Shown here: positions 1-5,606 of the stretch, piece after piece
Layout of the letters: each line of letters begins with the position of its first letter
Position numbering within the stretch: position 1 is the stretch's first letter
NCBI GenBank assembly: GCA_015068055.1
Contig: SVLG01000090.1
Location: 1 to 5,606, forward strand
DNA: 5,606 nt
Reading direction: 5' to 3'
Origin: Oscillospiraceae bacterium
GTDB taxonomy: Bacteria > Bacillota_A > Clostridia > Oscillospirales > Oscillospiraceae
The notes under the pieces: model-generated
What the model saw: only the letters and a program-made list of their open reading frames with translations
What the model was told of the DNA's origin: nothing
The model's database searches: none
Position numbers and translations under genes: made by a program

Positions 1-1469
1 TCCATACCCCGCAGCTCCACCGTGGCCTTTTCCCGGCGCTCGGCCTCCTCGTTGGCGGCACGTTCTCGACCGGCCAGAAGCATCTGACGGCCGGAAATCA
101 TGTTCTGAGAACGCGTCACCTGCGTCTCAGCCTCTTTAAGGGCTCTCTGTGCCTCTGTAACGGCATTTTCTGCCTCAGACAGTCTCTCTGCCAGTTCAGT
201 TTTCTCCCGCGCCAGAGCCGCTTTGCGCTCGGCAAAACCGTCCTGACTTTCCTGAAGCAGAGCCAGGGCACTGCGGTTTTCGGAGAGGGCACCCATAAGC
301 TCGCTTTCCCGGAGCAGCAGGGTGGAGAGCCCGGCATTGCGCTGCTGAAGCCCCAGTTCCTTTTCCTCCGCCTGCCGGCGAAGAGCGCGGTCGTCCACAC
401 TCAGCTGCAGACGATCGGTTTCTATTCTATCAAGCCGCGCTTTATGTTCATCGATCTGACGCTGCAGGGAATCGGAACGCTGGTCCTGTTCGCTGATCTC
501 CCGGCGCAGCCGCTCCAGGGCGGCGTCGTTGTTGCTGATCCGGGTACGAAGTACCGCCGCGGCACTCTCGGTTTCGGCGGCAGCCGCCTCAGCGGCACGC
601 TGGCGCTGGCGTTCATGCTCAATGGCTACGTCGTTTTCCCGCATGCGCTCGGCGGCATTTTCTGCTGCAGCGTAGATGGAGTCAAGGGCCGTCTTGGCCT
701 CCGCCTTCGCCTTTTCCGCCTCGGCAAAATCCCGACGCAGTCCCTCGGACTGGTCACGAAGCCGGTCAAGGTTTTCCATCCAAAGACTGATCTCCAGAAG
801 GCGCAGTTCGTCGCGCAGCAGCAGATACTGTTTCGCTGTCTCTGCCTGCTCCTTCAGCGGCTCCACCTGCAGCTCCAGCTCCGAGACTTTGTCACCGATG
901 CGCAGCAGATTGTCCTCGGTCTTTTCCAGCTTCCGCTCGCTCTCTTCCTTGCGGTGGCGGAAACGGGAAATGCCCGCGGCCTCCTCAAAGATCTCACGGC
1001 GGTCGGTGGACTTGGCCGAGACAATCTCGCCGATGCGGCCCTGACCAATGATGGAGTAACCATCCCGGCCCAGACCCGTATCCATGAGGAGTTCCGTCAC
1101 GTCACGGAGACGGACGGAATCGCGGTTGATATAGTATTCACTCTCGCCGCTGCGGTAATAGCGGCGGGATATGGTGATCTCATCGCAGTCCCGGTCAAAG
1201 AGCCGGGCAGAATTGTCCAGCACCAGAGACACCTGCGCAAATCCCATGGGGCTGCGTTTCTCCGTGCCGCCGAAAATAACGTCCTCCATCTTGCCGCCCC
1301 GGAGGGTGCGGGTACGCTGCTCGCCCATGACCCACAGAAGGGCATCGGAGATATTGCTCTTACCGCTGCCGTTGGGGCCCACGATGGCCGTCACGTTTCT
1401 TTCAAAACTGATGCGGGTCTTTTCGGGGAAGGATTTGAAGCCCTGCAGCTCCAAAGCTTTCAGATACAC
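1..1469 (-). CDS. smc: Chromosome segregation protein SMC, N-terminal part (3' end outside window)
   Basis: SMC is the ATPase of the bacterial condensin (Smc-ScpA-ScpB), which loops and organises the chromosome. The window holds 489 codons from the start. The N-terminal ATPase half shows LKALELQGFKSF, the Walker A motif GPNGSGKS at residues 31-38 (Lys37), an Arg in RTLRGGK near residue 57 that fits the arginine finger, and a Q-loop Gln at about 143 in GYSIIGQGRI. From about residue 165 onward the sequence is a long Glu/Arg/Ala/Leu-rich coiled coil, open to the window edge; the family's hinge normally begins near residue 500, so hinge, return coil, signature motif and Walker B lie outside. The start is GTG at 1467-1469: an in-frame TGA lies 12 bases upstream (1482-1484), and GAGGT is 9 bases before it. 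No frameshift was seen. Identity is very secure. Confidence 0.97.
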   Translation of the reverse strand, partial: MYLKALELQGFKSFPEKTRISFERNVTAIVGPNGSGKSNISDALLWVMGEQRTRTLRGGKMEDVIFGGTEKRSPMGFAQVSLVLDNSARLFDRDCDEITISRRYYRSGESEYYINRDSVRLRDVTELLMDTGLGRDGYSIIGQGRIGEIVSAKSTDRREIFEEAAGISRFRHRKEESERKLEKTEDNLLRIGDKVSELELQVEPLKEQAETAKQYLLLRDELRLLEISLWMENLDRLRDQSEGLRRDFAEAEKAKAEAKTALDSIYAAAENAAERMRENDVAIEHERQRQRAAEAAAAETESAAAVLRTRISNNDAALERLRREISEQDQRSDSLQRQIDEHKARLDRIETDRLQLSVDDRALRRQAEEKELGLQQRNAGLSTLLLRESELMGALSENRSALALLQESQDGFAERKAALAREKTELAERLSEAENAVTEAQRALKEAETQVTRSQNMISGRQMLLAGRERAANEEAERREKATVELRGM

Positions 1470-1478
1470 AGTACACTT

Positions 1479-1483
1479 ACCTC
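1479..1483 (-). promoter_or_regulatory. Ribosome binding site of smc
   Basis: GAGGT lies 9 bases before the GTG codon at 1467-1469. Together with the in-frame TGA just upstream it fixes this GTG as the smc start. Unlike the sites of plsX, acpP and rnc, this one lies in true intergenic DNA, so smc can be translated independently of the upstream gene. Confidence 0.75.
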
Positions 1484-1505
1484 AATTCGCATAAATCAAC
1501 ACTTT

Positions 1506-1534
1506 ATTATATACCTATACAGCCTGGATTGCAA
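1506..1534 (-). promoter_or_regulatory. Predicted sigma-A type promoter for smc
   Basis: Reading the minus strand, a -35-like TTGCAA (1534-1529, four of six consensus positions) is followed by a 17-base spacer and a perfect -10 TATAAT (1511-1506). The -35 box and most of the spacer lie inside the last codons of the radical SAM gene. Transcription would start near 1499, giving a leader of about 30 bases that contains the smc ribosome binding site. There is no extended -10 TG. The surrounding 45 bases are AT-rich in an otherwise GC-rich window. The boxes are seen directly; promoter activity is inferred. Confidence 0.6.
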
Positions 1535-2525
1535 CGCTTACGCGCAAGTTTTCCCCGGAAATCTGCGCATCCGGAAGGATTTTCAGGGAGGATAGCTTAA
1601 ATTCCTCTCTCAAAGCAAGGATGTTCCCCCGCTTCTGTCCAATGGCCTGAGACAGGGCAGAGGGAGGGACATGTATAGTTATGTCAACCATTTCTCCCAC
1701 ACCGCTGAGGGCCGCCCGCATACGACGCAGCCAGATGCGGCTTTTCACCAGCTCACCCAGCGCCGGATGGTAGGCGCCGCCCACCACAGCACCGCCGCTG
1801 AGTTCCTCTGTGGGGTTCAAACCCAAACGGATCACCGGGATGCCGGCACGGTCAAAGATGGGCAGGATATCAGCACAGCAGTCCACCGCTTCCTCCACCG
1901 TATGTTCTTCGTACTCCCCGCGCCGCCAGAGCTCTTCCAGCGCCGTACCCCGCAGGATCACCGTGGGATAAATCCGGACGCCATCCGGGCCCAGCGCAGC
2001 AAGGCGCTGGGCCGAGATAAGGGCGCTCTGACGGCTCTCTCCGGGCAGGCCGGTCATCAGCTGCAGAATGAGCGTGAAGCCCGCTTCCCTGATGAGGGCT
2101 GCGGCACGTTTGGTGGCGGCGGCAGTGTGGCCCCGGCCGGAGCGGCGAAGTACCTCCTCCGTCATGGACTGAGCCCCCAGCTCTATCGTTTCCACACCGT
2201 AGCTGCGCAGCCGCACCAGCACCTCCGAATCAATGGCGTCCGGACGGGTGGAAACACGGATGGATGAAATAAGGCCCGTGCTGCGATAGGGCTGCGCAGC
2301 AGAGAGCAGTTCCTCCTGCCGCTCTGCCTCAATGGCAGTAAAACTGCCGCCGTAGAAAGCAAGCTCGTACCCCTCTCCTGTCAGACCTTCCATGGCCGCG
2401 CGCACCGTATCGCCGGAAGCAGGAAAAAGGCTGCCGGAAATGCGCTTCTGATCGCAGAAAACGCATTGGTTCGGGCAGCCCAGATGGGGTACAAATATGG
2501 GAATGATCCGGCGTCTGGGACTCAT
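1515..2525 (-). CDS. Short Elp3-like radical SAM protein, substrate unknown
   Basis: This 336-residue protein is a radical SAM enzyme expected to bind a [4Fe-4S] cluster and S-adenosylmethionine. The cluster motif is CPNQCVFC (Cys17, Cys21, Cys24, CX3CX2C), and YGGSF at 58-62 fits the SAM-binding glycine motif. STRPDAID (about 92-99), IELGAQSM (about 114-121) and LMTGLPGES (about 155-163) are typical of the Elp3/coproporphyrinogen-dehydrogenase-like group. True Elp3 is much longer and carries a GNAT acetyltransferase domain, absent here. The last 57 residues form a separate tail with IGQKRGNI at 295-302 that recalls a degenerate KH motif. From general knowledge, clostridial genomes often carry such a gene between rnc and smc, annotated as an Elp3-related protein. 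The ATG overlaps the rnc stop as ATGA and has no clear ribosome binding site, so it is probably translated by re-initiation. An RNA-modifying role is inferred; the substrate is unknown. Confidence 0.88.
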   Translation of the reverse strand: MSPRRRIIPIFVPHLGCPNQCVFCDQKRISGSLFPASGDTVRAAMEGLTGEGYELAFYGGSFTAIEAERQEELLSAAQPYRSTGLISSIRVSTRPDAIDSEVLVRLRSYGVETIELGAQSMTEEVLRRSGRGHTAAATKRAAALIREAGFTLILQLMTGLPGESRQSALISAQRLAALGPDGVRIYPTVILRGTALEELWRRGEYEEHTVEEAVDCCADILPIFDRAGIPVIRLGLNPTEELSGGAVVGGAYHPALGELVKSRIWLRRMRAALSGVGEMVDITIHVPPSALSQAIGQKRGNILALREEFKLSSLKILPDAQISGENLRVSVAIQAV

Positions 2526-3202
2526 TTGCTCAGCTTGCGAAGTGCCATACCGGCGGCGGCCTGCTCGGCCTCCTTCTTGGAACGGCCCCGACCCTCGCCG
2601 ATTTCTCTGCCGTTCAGCAATACGCGGACATGGAAAACCTTGTTGTGGTCCGGTCCGCTTTCATCCAGCAGCTCATAGCTGAGGATCTGGTTCTTCTGCT
2701 CCTGAACCAGCTCCTGCAGGGCGGTCTTGCAGTCGTTGAAATAGAGAGGTTCTTCCTCGCCCAGCTCATTTAAAAGCCGCTCATGGATAAAGCGGGAAGC
2801 TTCCTCATGCCCCGCATCCAGATAAACAGCGGCAATCAGGGCTTCCACAGCATCAGCCAGAATAGAGGGACGATTCCGTCCGCCGTTATGCTCCATGCCC
2901 CGGCCCAAACGCACGTAAGCCCCCAGTCCCAGACTCTGTGCCACCTTGAAAAGGCTCTGTTCGCAGACCAGTTCTGCGCGGAGACGGGTCATACGCCCCT
3001 CCGGCATACGGGGAAAGCGCCGGTAAAGCTCCTCCGCCACCGTCATGCCCAGCACGCTGTCGCCCAGAAATTCAAGGCGCTCGTTGCAGACCGCGCTCCC
3101 ACCACTCTCATTGGCAAAAGAGCTGTGGGTCAGCGCAGTCTCCAGAAGGGAGCGTTGGCGAAAGCAGTATCCAATCCGCTTTTCCAACTCCGAAACGGTC
3201 AT
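2522..3202 (-). CDS. rnc: Ribonuclease III
   Basis: RNase III cleaves double-stranded RNA in rRNA precursors, mRNAs and antisense duplexes, acting as a cytoplasmic Mg-dependent homodimer. The protein is 226 residues, normal for the family. The catalytic domain has the signature NERLEFLGDS at 40-49, with metal-binding and catalytic candidates Glu41, Glu44, Asp48, Glu68, Asp117 and Glu120 at the spacing of the E. coli enzyme. A double-stranded-RNA-binding domain runs from about 156 to 224, ending in GRGRSKKEAEQAAAGMALRKL. The chosen start is ATG at 3200-3202 (MTVSELEKRIGY), 1 base after the acpP stop; GGAG in the last acpP codons is only 4 bases away, so coupling to acpP translation is likely. 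An upstream ATG at 3244 would add 14 unrelated residues inside acpP. All catalytic positions are intact. Confidence 0.97.
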   Translation of the reverse strand: MTVSELEKRIGYCFRQRSLLETALTHSSFANESGGSAVCNERLEFLGDSVLGMTVAEELYRRFPRMPEGRMTRLRAELVCEQSLFKVAQSLGLGAYVRLGRGMEHNGGRNRPSILADAVEALIAAVYLDAGHEEASRFIHERLLNELGEEEPLYFNDCKTALQELVQEQKNQILSYELLDESGPDHNKVFHVRVLLNGREIGEGRGRSKKEAEQAAAGMALRKLSK

Positions 3203-3203
3203 A

Positions 3204-3440
3204 TTACTCCGCGACGGTCCTGGCCACGTAATCAGCCAGATCACCCACGGTCACGATGCCCACCAGGGCGTCCTCGGGGGTTTCAGGCAGGGAGAACTCC
3301 TCCTCCAGAGCCATGGTCAGTTCCACCACGTCCAGGGAGTCGGCGTTCAGATCGTCCACAAAAGCGGTCTCCGCGGTGACGCTCTCCACGTCCAGCAGAA
3401 ACTGCTCGGCTACCATCTCACGAATCTTGTCCAGTACCAT
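3204..3440 (-). CDS. acpP: Acyl carrier protein
   Basis: This 78-residue acidic protein carries growing fatty acyl chains on a 4'-phosphopantetheine arm in type II fatty acid synthesis, and supplies acyl groups to PlsX. The prosthetic group site is Ser35 in the classic DSL motif (NADSLDVVEL), at the start of the recognition helix rich in Asp and Glu. Length and four-helix pattern are normal. The ATG at 3438-3440 lies 4 bases after the plsX stop, with AAGGAG 9 bases upstream inside the end of plsX. No fabD, fabG or fabF lies beside it here, although several Firmicutes place such genes between plsX and acpP. It probably shares a transcript with plsX and rnc. Identity is secure; which acp copy is the main fatty-acid one cannot be told from this window. 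Confidence 0.97.
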   Translation of the reverse strand: MVLDKIREMVAEQFLLDVESVTAETAFVDDLNADSLDVVELTMALEEEFSLPETPEDALVGIVTVGDLADYVARTVAE

Positions 3441-3444
3441 AGTA

Positions 3445-4473
3445 TTACTCTCCTTGTGTAGTATTAAGGCGCATATAGCCTATGTTCTTTTCAATGCTCT
3501 CGATGATGTTGGACTCCCGGCAGGCGATGGCCTGACGGACAGCGCTGCGGATGGCCCGGGCATCGGAGGATCCGTGAGCCTTGATGACGGGCTTCGTCAG
3601 CCCCAGCAGAGCGGTACCTCCCACTTCGCTGACATCCATCATGGCTTTGAGGGCCGAGACGTCCTTTTTCACGATGAGAGCCGCCAGCTTGTTGAAGGTA
3701 CTCTTCATAAAGACCTTCTTCACTTCCTTCATAAGAAAACGGGCCGTGCCCTCCACCGCCTTCAGCAGCACATTGCCGCTGAAACCGTCGCAGACCAGCA
3801 CATCCACCTTACCGCCGAGAAACTCGCTGCTCTCCACGTTGCCGATAAAGTTGAGTCGTCCGGCCTCGGCCGCCTCGCGGAGGAGGCGATTGGTCTCCAG
3901 CTGCAGCTGTGTGCCCTTGGTATCCTCGGCGCCGATGTTGAGAAGGCCCACTCTGGGGTTCTCGCAGCCCATCATCTCTCTGGCATAGAAGCTGCCCATA
4001 TAGGCAAACTGCAGAAGATATTCCGCGGTACATTCCACGTTGGCGCCGCTGTCGATGATCATGGCGCCGTGGCCACCGTTGGGAAGAACCGGAGCAAAGC
4101 AGGCGCGGCGAATGCCCCGGATACGCTTGACCGTCAGGGTAGCGCCGCTGAGAAGGGCGCCGGTGCTGCCGGCGGAAACGCAGGCATCGCCCTCCCCTTT
4201 CGCCAGCATCTGAAGCATGACGGACATGGAAGAGTCCTTCTTGCGCCGGGTGGCGTTGGCAGGGTCATCCTCCATGGTAATGACCTCGGTGGCATGAACG
4301 ATGCTGATGTGCCCGTCGTTCTCCGCACCCTCGGCCTTGAGACAGCTGCGGATGTCCTCCTCACGACCGATGAGGGTGATATCTACCCCAAATTCCTTTG
4401 CCGCAGCCACAGCACCGCTGACTACCGCCTGCGGGGCGTTGTCGCCGCCCATGGCGTCGATCAGAATACGCAT
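3445..4473 (-). CDS. plsX: Phosphate acyltransferase PlsX
   Basis: PlsX converts acyl-ACP and phosphate to acyl-phosphate, the donor used by PlsY to acylate glycerol-3-phosphate at the start of phospholipid synthesis. It is a peripheral membrane protein. The 342-residue length is normal. Family blocks run in order: MRILIDAMGGDNAP (1-14), RRKKDSSM (76-83), SAGSTGAL (100-107), DSGANVECTAEYLLQFAYMGS, VGLLNIGAEDTKG, NFIGNVES, CDGFSGNVLLK and PVIKAHGSSDA near the C-terminus. Many relatives have Asn where Ser103 stands in SAGSTGAL. The start chosen is ATG at 4471-4473, 10 bases after AAGGAG; an in-frame GTG at 4477-4479 is only 4 bases from it and adds two residues. The gene overlaps the end of trmFO by 13 bases and sits 4 bases before acpP, whose product carries its acyl substrate. 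Confidence 0.97.
   Translation of the reverse strand: MRILIDAMGGDNAPQAVVSGAVAAAKEFGVDITLIGREEDIRSCLKAEGAENDGHISIVHATEVITMEDDPANATRRKKDSSMSVMLQMLAKGEGDACVSAGSTGALLSGATLTVKRIRGIRRACFAPVLPNGGHGAMIIDSGANVECTAEYLLQFAYMGSFYAREMMGCENPRVGLLNIGAEDTKGTQLQLETNRLLREAAEAGRLNFIGNVESSEFLGGKVDVLVCDGFSGNVLLKAVEGTARFLMKEVKKVFMKSTFNKLAALIVKKDVSALKAMMDVSEVGGTALLGLTKPVIKAHGSSDARAIRSAVRQAIACRESNIIESIEKNIGYMRLNTTQGE
3450..3455 (-). promoter_or_regulatory. Ribosome binding site of acpP inside plsX
   Basis: A full AAGGAG stands 9 bases before the acpP ATG. It overlaps the Gln-Gly-Glu codons that end plsX, so ribosomes finishing plsX pass over the site. This strong site fits the high expression usual for acyl carrier protein. 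Confidence 0.85.
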
Positions 4474-5606
4474 TTCCACAACTCTCCTTTCACTATCTCG
4501 TCTATGATACCCAGAGACCGTTGTGAGATCTCTGCGTTCTTGTTTCTCTTGCCCTTGACCCGGTAGCCCAGGGGAGAAATGATACCAAAGTTGATGTTCA
4601 TTGGCTGGAAGTCGCCCACACTGCCCCGGGAAATGTACAGTCCCAGCGCACCGATGGCGGTCTCCTGGGGGAAATCGATGGGGGCCAGCCCCATAAGCTG
4701 CGCCGCCGTCTCCAGTCCCACCAGCATACCGGAGGCACAGGACTCCACATAGCCCTCCACCCCGGTCATCTGCCCGGCAAAGCGTATACGCTCCTCACCG
4801 ATAAGGCGGTAGTAGCGATCCAGCAAGCCCGGAGAATTGAGATAGGTATTGCGGTGCATAACGCCGTAGCGGACAAACTCGGCATTCTTCAAGGCAGGTA
4901 TCATGGAAAACACCCGCTTCTGCTCGCCAAAGGCCAGATGGGTCTGGAACCCCACCAGATTATAGAGAGTACCCTCGGCATTGTCCTGCCGTAGCTGCAC
5001 CACCGCATAGCTCTCCTTCCCTGTTCGGGGATCCCGGAGACCCACAGGCTTCAGCGGACCATAACGCAGGGTGTCCACACCGCGCCTCGCCATAACCTCC
5101 ACGGGCATACAGCCTTCAAACACGCCCGCGTCCTCAAAGCCGTGGACATTGGCCTCACGGGCGGAGATCAGCTCCTTCCAGAAAGCCAGATACTCCTCCT
5201 CGGTCATGGGGCAGTTTACATAATCAGCTGTTCCCTTATCGTAACGGGACGCAAAGTAGGCACTGTCCATGTCCACGCTCTCCAGCGTGACAATGGGGGC
5301 CACCGCATCAAAGAAGTGGAGTCCCTCTCCCCCGCAGCGCTGTTGGATCTTCTCGGCCAGCGCATCGCTGGTCAGAGGGCCGGAGGCGATGATAACCTCG
5401 CCCTCAGGGAAGTCGGTGCATTCCTCCTCTACCACGGTGACATTGGGATGGGCGCGCAGGGCCTCGGTAACGGCTCTGGCAAAGCCCTCACGGTCCACGG
5501 CCAGCGCGCCGCCGGCGGCCACACGGTGCTCGTCCGCGCAGCGCATAATAAGACTGCCGCAGCGGCGAAGCTCCTCTTTCAAAAGCCCCACGGCATTGGA
5601 AAGCTC
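4461..5606 (-). CDS. trmFO: Folate-dependent tRNA (uracil-5-)-methyltransferase TrmFO, lacking its N-terminus (5' end outside window)
   Basis: TrmFO makes 5-methyluridine at position 54 of the tRNA T-loop, using methylenetetrahydrofolate and FAD instead of the S-adenosylmethionine used by TrmA. The window holds 381 codons and the stop. Family blocks in order are NAVGLLKEELRR (4-15 of the visible part), EVIIASGPLTSDAL, HFFDAVAPIV, NCPMTEEEYLAFW, FEGCMPVEVMARRGVDTLRYG, TAIGALGLYIS and FQPMNINFGIISPL (about 333-346). The Cys of FEGCMP (visible residue 166) fits the Cys226 region of the B. subtilis enzyme, which puts about 60 residues, including the FAD-binding Rossmann motif, outside the window. 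An in-frame GTG at 5589-5591 is not the start, because family sequence continues before it to the edge. It ends overlapping plsX by 13 bases. topA is a common upstream partner in Firmicutes but cannot be seen here. Confidence 0.97.
   Translation of the reverse strand, partial: ELSNAVGLLKEELRRCGSLIMRCADEHRVAAGGALAVDREGFARAVTEALRAHPNVTVVEEECTDFPEGEVIIASGPLTSDALAEKIQQRCGGEGLHFFDAVAPIVTLESVDMDSAYFASRYDKGTADYVNCPMTEEEYLAFWKELISAREANVHGFEDAGVFEGCMPVEVMARRGVDTLRYGPLKPVGLRDPRTGKESYAVVQLRQDNAEGTLYNLVGFQTHLAFGEQKRVFSMIPALKNAEFVRYGVMHRNTYLNSPGLLDRYYRLIGEERIRFAGQMTGVEGYVESCASGMLVGLETAAQLMGLAPIDFPQETAIGALGLYISRGSVGDFQPMNINFGIISPLGYRVKGKRNKNAEISQRSLGIIDEIVKGELWKCVF
4484..4489 (-). promoter_or_regulatory. 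Ribosome binding site of plsX inside trmFO
   Basis: AAGGAG lies within the Lys-Gly-Glu codons near the end of trmFO. Its distance of 10 bases to ATG 4471-4473, against 4 bases to GTG 4477-4479, favours the ATG as the plsX start. Its place inside trmFO suggests plsX is read from the same transcript. Confidence 0.8.

Noticed and set aside
116..400. Minus-strand open frame of 94 codons within smc
   Set aside because: It is in a different frame from the smc coiled coil, which reads without interruption across the same stretch.
1470..1514. Rho-independent terminator between the radical SAM gene and smc
   Set aside because: No GC-rich inverted repeat followed by a T run is visible in these 45 bases; they fit a promoter and leader better.
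444..1595. Long plus-strand open frame of 383 codons opposite smc
   Set aside because: It is antisense to a fully convincing smc reading frame, resembles no known family, and is the kind of open shadow that GC-rich coding DNA produces.
1671..2267. Plus-strand open frame of 198 codons opposite the radical SAM gene
   Set aside because: Antisense shadow with His/Gln-rich, domain-free translation and no sign of its own ribosome binding site.
3203..3244. Upstream ATG at 3244 as the rnc start
   Set aside because: It would add 14 residues (MIWLITWPGPSRSN) that lie inside acpP and do not fit the RNase III N-terminus; the ATG at 3202 fits the family length.
4474..4479. GTG at 4477-4479 as the plsX start
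   Set aside because: It is only 4 bases from AAGGAG, while the ATG at 4471-4473 has 10-base spacing and gives the usual MRI-x-x-DAMGGD beginning.
3256..4566. Long plus-strand open frame of 436 codons opposite acpP, plsX and the end of trmFO
   Set aside because: It spans several well-identified minus-strand genes and their junctions. The translation has no recognisable domain, so it is a shadow.
5589..5591. GTG at 5589-5591 as the trmFO start
   Set aside because: Family sequence (NAVGLLKEE) runs through it to the window edge, and the FAD-binding N-terminus must lie outside.

Overview
The window looks like a housekeeping gene cluster from a Clostridia-type Firmicute. The reasons are the GC-rich coding sequence (well above half G+C by eye), strong AAGGAG ribosome binding sites, the folate-dependent tRNA methylase TrmFO, and the order plsX-acpP-rnc-radical SAM-smc. 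An Oscillospiraceae-like gut bacterium is the best guess, but this is inferred from style and gene order, not from a database match.

Every gene lies on the minus strand, so transcription runs from high to low coordinates. In order they are: trmFO (4461-5606, 5' end outside the window), plsX (3445-4473), acpP (3204-3440), rnc (2522-3202), a short Elp3-like radical SAM gene (1515-2525) and smc (1-1469, 3' end outside the window). No tRNA, rRNA, mobile element, CRISPR array or strong terminator was seen. The only non-coding DNA is 45 bases before smc (1470-1514), plus gaps of 4 bases and 1 base.

The first five genes are packed tightly. trmFO overlaps plsX by 13 bases, plsX and acpP are 4 bases apart, acpP and rnc are 1 base apart, and rnc overlaps the radical SAM gene by 4 bases (ATGA). 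Ribosome binding sites for plsX, acpP and rnc lie inside the last codons of the preceding gene, and the radical SAM start has no clear site of its own. This suggests a single transcript with translational coupling. smc is the exception: it has its own Shine-Dalgarno site, a GTG start and a good-looking internal promoter (TTGCAA, 17 bases, TATAAT) that overlaps the end of the radical SAM gene.

The genes combine tRNA modification (TrmFO), entry into phospholipid synthesis (PlsX and acyl carrier protein), double-stranded RNA processing (RNase III), a probable RNA-modifying radical SAM enzyme of unknown substrate, and chromosome organisation (SMC). The least understood item is the radical SAM protein. 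It lacks the acetyltransferase half of Elp3 and instead ends in a short tail that resembles a degenerate KH RNA-binding motif.
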